Positions 55,895 to 63,425 of a stretch of DNA of 64,000 nucleotides are shown in pieces. Source of the stretch: Cylindrospermum stagnale PCC 7417 (lineage in GTDB: Bacteria > Cyanobacteriota > Cyanobacteriia > Cyanobacteriales > Nostocaceae); NCBI RefSeq assembly GCF_000317535.1, contig NC_019757.1, positions 4,429,501-4,493,500 of the forward strand, read 5' to 3'. Below the pieces are notes generated by a model. It had not been told where the DNA came from and searched no databases. It saw nothing but the letters and a program-made list of their open reading frames with translations. Within the stretch, counting starts at the first letter, position 1. The number at the start of each line of letters is the position of its first letter. Made by a program: the position numbers and the translations under genes.

Positions 55895-56752
55895 TTAGGA
55901 AATATAAAACGGTAATCTGTCGTAAATACCTATGCGATAACTAACACTTTTTTCACCTTTCGGTACTGTAGATGCCTTATGAATTAGTGGTCTGTTATCC
56001 CATAACAGGATATCTCCGTCTTTCCATACGTGAGTATGTATATGATCTTTTTGCTCAATAAACGAAAACAATTCCTGCAAAAATTCTTGACTTATTTCAT
56101 AATTTAGACCTAAGATCCCAGTTGTAAAACCTTGGCTCATGTACAATATTTTTTCCTTGGTAACAGGGTGTGTAATGACAGCTGGATGTTTCACAGGTGG
56201 GAATTGCTTACCCATGTCGTTCAAAATATCTATAATTGCTTTGTCAATATCCCATTCTTGCACTTTGTAACGCCATTTTCCATCATGCACCATGTGTTTA
56301 TCATTGACAAAGCTTTTCAAATTTGAAGGCATCTTTTTATAAACCAGCCCCATGTCAATGTAGTAGGTTTCTCTAATTGAATTTGGCAAAACTTGTGGAT
56401 ATAGCATAGTTAATGGCAAGGGTTCATTAAGAAATGCACAGTCAGTATGCCAATATTTACCAGTTCCTGAAACGCCAAATTTTTTATCATCTTTTGGAAC
56501 ATTTGAAGAAACAAATATCTCAGGATAGTCCGGATGATGATAGTTACCCTGAGGATAAATTTGTGGCGTACCAATTTTGCGAGCAAATTCTAAATATTGG
56601 ACATCGTCAATATTTTGCTCCCTGAAAACCACTAATTTATGCTCGTATACAAGCTCTTTAATCAAATTTATTTCTGCTTCACTAATCAAAGCAACATCTA
56701 TCTCCAAAATTTCGGCACCAACATGTTCTGGAGATGGTCTATTAATTTTCAT
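55895..56752 (-). CDS. ScoE-like Fe(II)/2-oxoglutarate isonitrile synthase
   Basis: 285 residues from the ATG at 56752. TauD-type fold with the iron ligands WHTD (His102, Asp104) and LIHKA (His258), and Arg273 (SYRIGIYDR) for 2-oxoglutarate. It shares unusual stretches with Rv0097/ScoE: YHHPDYPEIFVSS, GTGKYWHTDCAF, TYYIDMGLVY and VITHPVTKEKILYM, beyond the usual TauD similarity. ScoE converts the N-carboxymethyl beta-amino acid to an isonitrile by two oxidations and decarboxylation. A strong agaaggag site eight bases upstream fixes the start; the longer frame to 56836 lacks one. First gene of the cluster's minus-strand operon. Confidence 0.85.
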   Translation of the reverse strand: MKINRPSPEHVGAEILEIDVALISEAEINLIKELVYEHKLVVFREQNIDDVQYLEFARKIGTPQIYPQGNYHHPDYPEIFVSSNVPKDDKKFGVSGTGKYWHTDCAFLNEPLPLTMLYPQVLPNSIRETYYIDMGLVYKKMPSNLKSFVNDKHMVHDGKWRYKVQEWDIDKAIIDILNDMGKQFPPVKHPAVITHPVTKEKILYMSQGFTTGILGLNYEISQEFLQELFSFIEQKDHIHTHVWKDGDILLWDNRPLIHKASTVPKGEKSVSYRIGIYDRLPFYIS

Positions 56753-56759
56753 TACTTTT

Positions 56760-56767
56760 CTCCTTCT
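56760..56767 (-). promoter_or_regulatory. Strong ribosome-binding site for the isonitrile synthase gene
   Basis: On the minus strand agaaggag ends seven to eight bases before the ATG at 56752, and decides the start over the upstream in-frame codons. Confidence 0.8.
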
Positions 56768-56890
56768 AAGGCATTCTGACTTTTTCCGTGATCTCTTGAA
56801 AGGATGCGTATATGCAGAGAGCTTGTCTTTAGACATCTCTTACGGTATCGCTATCCTAAAGTCCTCTTTTCTCGTTGCTTATTCTGATTG

Positions 56891-56915
56891 AATCTGAACT
56901 TTAGAAAATCAGATT
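56891..56915. promoter_or_regulatory. Inverted repeat in the divergent promoter region
   Basis: aatctga (56891-56897) and tcagatt (56909-56915) form a perfect 7-base inverted repeat with 11-base spacing, 139 bases upstream of the isonitrile synthase gene. It could be an operator for a metal-responsive regulator, but it does not match a Fur or Zur box I know. Confidence 0.25.
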
Positions 56916-57827
56916 TAGTTTGAAAACCTTACTCTGTCAACTTTTCCAGGCTTAGTTGAAAAAGTTAGCTAAGGCACTTAGGGCTTACGCATCGACAAGG
57001 CAGACAATGCATACATCAAGGGCAAAACCAAGACCATATGCATAGATGAGTACTCGTTTGAAGTACTCGTAGAGTAGCGGCTTGTCGTTAGACACTACTG
57101 ATTATCAGAGAGTGGCTCAAGCAATACCTACTGAGATATATCAGAGGTTTTCAAGGGATTTATGCAAGTTAAAAATTAAGTTTGTCAGCATTTCTGAATT
57201 GGTAAGGTTATTAGGCTACTGTTCGCGCAATCTACGACCTAAATAATTCAATCCTGCTAAAAGATTTAAAAAAGAGGTAGAAAAAGTTATTCCTCTACAG
57301 AATCTAACAAATAGTAGATCAATATTCCGTCAATATAATAAATTTTTATCACTCTGGCAAGATAAAAATCATACACTTATAGCACTTTGCTCAAGAGTCA
57401 GGTACAAAATTAAATCCTATAACCCATACCCCGTAAACCTTTTGGATATTTAGGTGTGGTAATCCAACAAGAAAAGTGCTGTATTACCGAATTAAAGTTT
57501 GACAGCTTGTCTTTTGACATATATGACTACACTGGTAATATTCAGTAGATAACAAACTTTTGAAAACAAATGTAAAAACAAGGGTTTCAGCCCTCACCAA
57601 CAATGAGCGTACAGCATTTGTTTAATAGCGATCGCCAAATAACATTTAAGTCTATTGGCTGAAATAGTGATTAAAACGTACTTTCATGAGATCTGAGTGT
57701 TTTGTTGAAATCTCCATGTGGCAAGACTTATAAAAAACTTTGTGCTCTACTGTATATGGTTCAACAAACATTTTTATCAACTGCCTAAACTCCTCAAAAA
57801 TGGGAACCTTATCCGTACTAGTTTGAT
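56916..57827. other. Divergent intergenic region with transposon remnants
   Basis: About 900 bases between the cluster operon and the permease gene. A TIR-like agggcttacgca sits at 56979-56991, and cgacaag / cttgtcg (near 56993 and 57080) suggests a decayed mobile element. The rest is AT-rich with no coding signal. Promoters for both directions must be here. Confidence 0.45.
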
Positions 57828-57878
57828 GTGAAAGAGTCTAGAAATAAAAATAAAAAATCTGGAAGACAAAATTATATA

Positions 57879-59132
57879 ATGATCAGCACAAAAAGCCTGA
57901 ATAAATTAGGATTATTAGGCTGCTTATATGTGTCACAGTTCTTACCAACTGCTTTTCTCTATCAAGCCCTGCCCGTGTTCATGCGTCAGCAGGGGGTTTC
58001 TTTAAAAACGATCAGTTTTCTTTCATTGCTGATTCTACCTTCAGCGCTCAATTTTCTATGGTCTCCCCTAATAGATCGATATAGCTTTACCACTTTAGGA
58101 CATTATCGTTTCTGGATTATTTGCCTTCAAGTTTTAATAGCTTGTACCACTGTTATTGGGGGTTTGCTTAACATTGAACACAACGTTACTGCCCTTTTGA
58201 TTTGTTTGTTTGTCATGTGTTTCCTTTGTGCTTGCCAAAACATTGCTACAGATGCATTGGCTTTGGGGTTGCTAGAAGTTCGGGAGCGAAGTTTAGGAAA
58301 CGGGGTGCAAATGGGAGGCAACTATTTAGGTGCTGTCATTGGCGGTGGTTGGATGCTGAGTTTACTCAATTACTGGGGATGGATGGCTACCATGTTAACT
58401 TTGGCATTCCTGGTGGTTGTGGCGCTGTTCCCAATCTTACGGTATGAAGAACCCAACAGAAATAACCAACAAGTGTCTCAAACTAAGCTCGACTCTCAAC
58501 GTTCTACTCCTGCCTTAATGAACTTGGTCAAATTCTTCCGTCGTCAGGGAATGTGGCGTTGGTTGCTAGTTTTGTTGTTGTATATGAAAGGTAGCATTAT
58601 GGCGAGCACTATGTATCGTCTCCTATTGGTGGATATTGGGCTGTCTTTGTCAGAGATTGGCTTGTTGCTGGGAGTAGTGAGTTACACTGTTGGGATATTT
58701 GGCGCGATCGCTGCTGGGTTTCTGATTAATCCACTAGGACGGAAACGATCACTGATTCTGTTTGGATTGTTTCAAGCAGTTGCCATGATGACTTACCTGC
58801 TGCCTGCGTCCGGTGTGACTAGTTTGCCCATACTCTATTTAGTTGCCATCGTTGTACAGTTTTCTGTAAGCCTGACCAGTACGGCTGTATTCACAATTGT
58901 GATGGACAAAAGCGAACTAGAAACTGCTGGTACAGATCAGACTATACAAAGTTCAATTCTTTCTTTTAGCGGCATTAGTGCTGCTGCTATCAGTGGTGTG
59001 ATTGCTGAGTCATTTGGCTATCAGGGGGTGTTTGTTCTGGGTGTTGTGATTACTCTTTTGAGCGTTGTAATTACTGCCAGAGTCTTTGATGAGACTAGAA
59101 GCACTCAGGACTCACCCCTCATCTCAGGGTGA
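57879..59132 (+). CDS. MFS permease, RhtX/FptX/AmpG-like
   Basis: About 417 residues with 12 transmembrane helices. LLGCLYVSQFLPTAFLYQAL and PVFMRQQGVSLKTISFLSLL with LNFLWSPLIDRYSF are the signature of the AmpG-like MFS group that includes the siderophore importers RhtX and FptX. These move metallophores across the inner membrane. It is divergent from the isonitrile operon, so it may import the metal-loaded product; this is an inference from context. I chose the ATG at 57879 (MISTKSLNKLG); a GTG at 57828 would add 17 basic residues. No TonB-dependent receptor is in the window. Confidence 0.8.
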   Translation: MISTKSLNKLGLLGCLYVSQFLPTAFLYQALPVFMRQQGVSLKTISFLSLLILPSALNFLWSPLIDRYSFTTLGHYRFWIICLQVLIACTTVIGGLLNIEHNVTALLICLFVMCFLCACQNIATDALALGLLEVRERSLGNGVQMGGNYLGAVIGGGWMLSLLNYWGWMATMLTLAFLVVVALFPILRYEEPNRNNQQVSQTKLDSQRSTPALMNLVKFFRRQGMWRWLLVLLLYMKGSIMASTMYRLLLVDIGLSLSEIGLLLGVVSYTVGIFGAIAAGFLINPLGRKRSLILFGLFQAVAMMTYLLPASGVTSLPILYLVAIVVQFSVSLTSTAVFTIVMDKSELETAGTDQTIQSSILSFSGISAAAISGVIAESFGYQGVFVLGVVITLLSVVITARVFDETRSTQDSPLISG

Positions 59133-59193
59133 ACATCTTGCCTACACAAGCAAAGTGCTTACTTGAGTTTATGAGTAAACACCTAATCTAAGA

Positions 59194-59313
59194 TAGGACT
59201 TAAGCACACTCTACGAATTCTTAGCGAACAGGGGCGCCTTGGCGGTAGCCTACGGCACGCCGCTCCGCGTCTATGATAAATTCAGCTTTTTGGCGATTTT
59301 TGCGTAAGTCCTG
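59194..59313. mobile_element. Second 120-base MITE-like element
   Basis: taggacttaagca (59194-59206, one mismatch from the 13-base end of the first element) and tgcgtaagtcctg (59301-59313). The core cggcacgccgctccgcgtc (59253-59271) is the exact reverse complement of the core at 23158-23176. Both elements are 120 bases; this one is in opposite orientation and more decayed. It sits between the two transporter genes. Confidence 0.75.
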
Positions 59314-59562
59314 TAAGAATTAAAATTCACAGTAGAGATGTATGAATTGTCTCTTTTGTAGATGTTATTGATAAAAACAGATGATCTCATTATTTAGATA
59401 TATAGCGGCCCTAAATAATACGTTAAAAAAATGCCGTGATGCCTACGGCTCCCGTAAGGGATACACAACTCAAATAGGATTGCTATAGCTTCCAATTAAA
59501 TGGAATGGCGGGGCGTTTGAGTTAAGCACTATAGCGGTAGCCATCATAAAATCTTGTCAAAA

Positions 59563-60876
59563 ATGGAAAAACCAAAAGTTTCAAGCACAGAACGACTGCC
59601 TTTTTGGCAACCACTGACTGTACGCAACTTCCGGCTTCTATATATTGGGGAAAGCGTTTCACTCATTGGCGATCAATTTTACTTAGTGGCCTTGCCTTGG
59701 TTAACTATACTGTTAACTCAGTCTCGTATCAGCTTGGGCACAGTGCTAATGGCAGCCGCGATTCCCCGTGCTTTCTTGATGCTTGTCGGTGGGGTCGTCA
59801 GCGATCGTCTGTCACCTCGATTAGTTATGCTGGTTTCCAATGCCTTACGTGTGGTGCTGACAGTCTTACTGACAGCGCTGGTTATATTTCAAGCAACGCA
59901 AGTATGGCATCTTTACCTGTTTGCTATCTGCTTTGGTATTGTCGATGGCTTTTTTATTCCAGCAGCAAAATCTATCATACCTACTCTCGTAGCTAAAGAG
60001 CAGTTGGGGGCAAGTAACATTTTAAGCCAGGGAACAACTCAACTTATTTTGCTGATTGGGCCAGCTTTAGGTGGTTTGCTAATTGCCACTGTTGGCATTG
60101 AAACAGCTCTGGCAATTGATGCTGCCAGTTTCATTTTCACGACCGTGACACTTTTGCTGATGAAAAGCAGCCCTAAGCAAAGTGCTTTAACCACTAAGGA
60201 TATAGCATTGACCGACGAGTTGAAAGAGGTTTTTGAGTCGTCTATTAAAAAGCCCATCCCAACCAGCAATGGGGTCAGTTTTATTGCTGGTGTTCGTGAA
60301 GGACTGAACTATGCATGGCATAATTCAGCGCTGAGAATCGTTTTGCTGATCCTAACGGCGTTAAACTTTTTTTTCTTGGGACCGTTAGAAGTCGGTACTA
60401 CATCATTGGCTTATAGCCGCTTTCCAGGCGGTGCAGTTGCGCTAGGGATAATCAGGTCAGCATGGGGTGCTGGTGGACTGATAGGAGCGCTGACGCCTGG
60501 AATACTCCGTCGTCATCCACGCCTTGGAGTTCTGATGTTAAGCCTCGCCAGTATACAAGGCGTCGGTATCATCCTGCTTGGCTTTTTACCAAATATTATC
60601 TTGGCTTGCGTGACAATTGCTGTACTAGGTTTCTGTAGTGGGTTTTTGACTGTTGAAGGAATTACCTGGATTCAAAGACGAACCTCACCTGAGATTTTAG
60701 GGAGAGTCATGAGCTTGGTGATGCTTTCTTCCTATGGGATTGCTCCGTTCTCCTACGCTGTAGCTGGCTTATTAGCCGATGTAAATATCACGATTCTTTT
60801 CAGTGCGGCGGGCGGTATCATGCTGATGATGGCTGCCTTGTTAGCGACAAAATCATCAGTACGCACGATTGATTAA
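59563..60876 (+). CDS. MFS exporter, EntS-like
   Basis: About 437 residues with 12 transmembrane helices. FRLLYIGESVSLIGDQFYLV is the typical start of MFS_3 (EntS/enterobactin exporter-like) proteins, with SDRLSPRLVMLVSNALRVVL as the loop 2-3 motif and LPFWQPLTVRNF before the first helix. EntS-type exporters secrete siderophores. It is on the same strand as the RhtX-like permease, 430 bases downstream with a MITE between. In context it is a candidate exporter for the isonitrile lipopeptide. ATG 59563 is preferred over a TTG at 59554. Confidence 0.82.
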   Translation: MEKPKVSSTERLPFWQPLTVRNFRLLYIGESVSLIGDQFYLVALPWLTILLTQSRISLGTVLMAAAIPRAFLMLVGGVVSDRLSPRLVMLVSNALRVVLTVLLTALVIFQATQVWHLYLFAICFGIVDGFFIPAAKSIIPTLVAKEQLGASNILSQGTTQLILLIGPALGGLLIATVGIETALAIDAASFIFTTVTLLLMKSSPKQSALTTKDIALTDELKEVFESSIKKPIPTSNGVSFIAGVREGLNYAWHNSALRIVLLILTALNFFFLGPLEVGTTSLAYSRFPGGAVALGIIRSAWGAGGLIGALTPGILRRHPRLGVLMLSLASIQGVGIILLGFLPNIILACVTIAVLGFCSGFLTVEGITWIQRRTSPEILGRVMSLVMLSSYGIAPFSYAVAGLLADVNITILFSAAGGIMLMMAALLATKSSVRTID

Positions 60877-61170
60877 ACCTATTCAAAATCATTTTTGAGA
60901 GGTTAATAGGACTGGAGTTTTAAAGGTGTGTTAATTTTCTGTCAACAGCGAAGAAGCGACCTCAGAAACTGGACTTTCTTTGATAAACCGCTCAAACACC
61001 TTCCCTAGCAACATTTCTATTCTCCACCCAACTCAACAGATTTTCACCTATGCATGAGCTAACTACAAATCAAGCCATTACACAACACCTTGAAAGGGCT
61101 AGTCCTAACTTTTTGGAGTTTCCTGAAAATTTAAAAATGGTAATAATTAAGTGTTTGTCGCTGAAGAGAA

Positions 61171-62496
61171 TTACAGTTGATTTCTGGCTTTGAGTTGCAA
61201 ATAGCGCTCAACTAATTGATCAGCAATTTGATTTGCTGGGGCATCAAGTACCAAAACACCTTTTTGTTTTAACTGGGCAAAGGCAACTTGCCGTTGTGCT
61301 AATAAATCTAGGGCTACTGCACGGATATAAGCGTTTGTTACATCTGCTGTGGCGGTGGATGCTAAATGATCAACTTGCGGATCTCGGAGGGTGACGCAGA
61401 ACGGTAAGTAGCGGGGTGCTAGCTTGGTGAGGGCGGCGAGGAGTTCAGTAGAGGCGATCGCATCGACTAAGTCTGTAATTACCACTACAAGCGCCCTGCG
61501 GGTTTGTCGCTGCACTACAGTTGTCACGGCATTCAAATAATCGGACTCTAACAATACTGGTTGAATGGGCGTTAGGCGATCAATTAGCTGATTTAGGTGA
61601 TGCTGTCCACGTTCTGGGGGAACCCAGGTATGCATTTGGCGGTCAAATACACCAACGCCGACGCGATCGCCTCGATGTAGTCCGGCTAAGGCTAAGGATA
61701 AGGCTGTATTCAAGCCCCAGTCGAAGCGCTGTAAGCCTTGTACCGTCGCTGTCATCAATCTACCCCGATCCAGCAAAATCATTAAGGTTTGCTCTTGTTC
61801 TGGTTCTAAAACCCTTACCAGTGGCGATGCGTTGCGATAAGTCCCGACGCGACGGGCGGTGGCTTTCCAATCAATAAACCGCAAATCGTCACCGGTGCGA
61901 TAGTTTCGCAGTTCGGCAAATTCTGTACCAATACCCATTTGGCGAAGTTTGCGGATTGAGCCTGATGATTGAATTGTCAGGCGAATTGTCAGCGATCGCA
62001 ATCCGACTAAATCAGGATAAACTTTCACGTCTAAACTTTGCCTAACAAGCCAATCATCCCAGGCTAATCCCCAAAGTCCCAACTGTCGCACTTGAATATT
62101 TCCCCAAGGAAATTCTCCCCGCTGGGTTGGGTTAACGGTATACGTCAATTCTTGGGTGCTATTGGCGGGAATTGTGGCGCAGATTTCGGGTGCAGATATA
62201 CTAAACCCTGTTGGGTAAAAATCCCGAATTTGAATAATAGCGTTAGCTTTCCCTGATTTTACCTTGAGCACAACTGGATTATCTCGCCCAATGGATAAGC
62301 GTGGTGGTAACTCGCGGCTAATTTCCACGCGATTGCGCCGCACCCGCAAACCATCTACAATCATTAAGCCTAAAATCACGGCATCAAAGAGCGAAGTGAC
62401 AGCGATACTGGCGGGAATGCTAATGATTTGGGATAGGATTGGTGCGATCGCTATTCCCGAAATTAATAAATAATAAACTCTTTTAGCAGGAACCAT
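61171..62496 (-). CDS. DUF58 protein (von Willebrand-like domain)
   Basis: About 441 residues. Two hydrophobic segments open the protein (VYYLLISGIAIAPILSQIIS, ASIAVTSLFDAVILGLMIVD). The DUF58 motif is GTEFAELRNYRTGDDLRFID with WKATAR, followed by a vWA-like LMILLDRG metal-site start. DUF58 proteins partner with MoxR ATPases, and a MoxR gene lies about 930 bases upstream on the same strand, with three small genes between. I chose ATG 62496 (MVPAKRVYYLL) because the upstream residues do not fit the family. Confidence 0.88.
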   Translation of the reverse strand: MVPAKRVYYLLISGIAIAPILSQIISIPASIAVTSLFDAVILGLMIVDGLRVRRNRVEISRELPPRLSIGRDNPVVLKVKSGKANAIIQIRDFYPTGFSISAPEICATIPANSTQELTYTVNPTQRGEFPWGNIQVRQLGLWGLAWDDWLVRQSLDVKVYPDLVGLRSLTIRLTIQSSGSIRKLRQMGIGTEFAELRNYRTGDDLRFIDWKATARRVGTYRNASPLVRVLEPEQEQTLMILLDRGRLMTATVQGLQRFDWGLNTALSLALAGLHRGDRVGVGVFDRQMHTWVPPERGQHHLNQLIDRLTPIQPVLLESDYLNAVTTVVQRQTRRALVVVITDLVDAIASTELLAALTKLAPRYLPFCVTLRDPQVDHLASTATADVTNAYIRAVALDLLAQRQVAFAQLKQKGVLVLDAPANQIADQLVERYLQLKARNQL

Positions 62497-62553
62497 ATTT
62501 TCAAGGATGAATGCAGAAGCTGAGAACAAAAACAGAGAGAAGAAGTAGTTATT

Positions 62554-62883
62554 ATGGCACTTACTAGAAACTTTAAAGAAACAGTTAATGCAAGAATCCA
62601 AAGAGATTCAGAATTTGCAATAGCTCTACTTGATGAAGCTGTTTCCCTCTTTCTCAATGGTGAGCCAGAAACTGCAAGACTGATATTAAGAGATATTGTA
62701 AATGCAACCGTAGGTTTTGAACAGCTAGCAATTGAAACATCTAAACCTATCAAGAGTCTTCACCGGATGTTATCTGCAAAAGGTAATCCGACGATGGATA
62801 ATTTGACTGCTATCTTTAATGTTCTTCGTAAAAAACTAAATGTTGATATCAACGTTCATACTACGGTTGCTTGCTCAGAATAG
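62554..62883 (+). CDS. HigA/COG3636-type antidote protein, orphan
   Basis: 109 residues. ALTRNFKETVNARIQRDSEF and LFLNGEPETARLILRDIVNA are the COG3636 'addiction module antidote' pattern, with a helix-turn-helix (FEQLAIETSKPIKSLHRML, then GNPTMDNLTAIFNVLRKKL). The usual RelE/HigB-like toxin gene is not adjacent. It is an orphan antitoxin or a DNA-binding regulator, inserted between DUF58 and MoxR on the opposite strand. Confidence 0.8.
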   Translation: MALTRNFKETVNARIQRDSEFAIALLDEAVSLFLNGEPETARLILRDIVNATVGFEQLAIETSKPIKSLHRMLSAKGNPTMDNLTAIFNVLRKKLNVDINVHTTVACSE

Positions 62884-62895
62884 TATCAATCTTGC

Positions 62896-63138
62896 TTACA
62901 AAACTTTCTTAACTGATTTGATCCCTGTGTTACACCATTGAATCAAAAGCCAACGGTCAGAATCTTTATCTAGTGATGGCTTGAGACGAAAAGCAAAAAA
63001 TTCTTCCCAGGCTTCTATGCCGTGCCGCGTAACGAATTGTTTTTCTACTTCCTTAAAACTTTCCCAATTGCGATCTACTATAGCAGTCAACATTGGGATT
63101 AATTCGCTTACTGATATAGAAAGTGCTGTTTCACTCAT
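62896..63138 (-). CDS. Small hypothetical protein
   Basis: 80 residues from the ATG at 63138 (MSETALSISVSELIPMLTAI). No recognised family; helical with a Trp-rich middle (NWESFKEVEKQFVTRHGIEA, AWEEFFAF). The start overlaps the end of the next upstream gene by eight bases, so the two are translationally coupled and likely act together. Confidence 0.55.
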   Translation of the reverse strand: MSETALSISVSELIPMLTAIVDRNWESFKEVEKQFVTRHGIEAWEEFFAFRLKPSLDKDSDRWLLIQWCNTGIKSVKKVL

Positions 63139-63325
63139 CTGGGTAGCCCTCAAAAATACAAATTATTGGTAAAATTTCTGCTTTAGTATCAACAACCTCA
63201 ACTAATTTTAGCCCCCTTTTTCTTCCTATCTTTTTACAGTGTTCCTCTGATGCCGCTGGTAGCCAATACCTGGACTCGGCTACTGCGTCAAATTGGCCTT
63301 CGGAACGCTTAATATTATCTGTCAT
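63131..63325 (-). CDS. Small hypothetical protein, coupled to the next gene
   Basis: 64 residues (starts MTDNIKRSEGQFDAVAESRY). No recognised family, though the basic EHCKKIGRKRGLKLVEVVDT stretch is well formed. Its stop overlaps the start of the following 80-residue gene. A small toxin-antitoxin-like or regulator pair is possible; I have no direct evidence for it. Confidence 0.5.
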   Translation of the reverse strand: MTDNIKRSEGQFDAVAESRYWLPAASEEHCKKIGRKRGLKLVEVVDTKAEILPIICIFEGYPDE

Positions 63326-63425
63326 GGTAGGCGATATCTTGGGTGTTTGTGTAGTGTCCTGATATTGTGGTTATGGGGTGCTTATTTTAGATAGAGCTAT
63401 TAATCATGATTCTAATCTCTATTCT

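Noticed and set aside
55895-56752. Calling the dioxygenase an ordinary taurine dioxygenase
   Set aside because: The shared stretches with Rv0097/ScoE, and the FcoT, carrier and NRPS genes beside it, fit isonitrile synthesis much better than sulfonate use; no sulfonate transporter is present.
61051-61194. 47-codon plus-strand ORF starting MHELTTNQAITQHL
   Set aside because: It overlaps the end of the DUF58 gene on the other strand, has no recognised homology and no ribosome-binding site.
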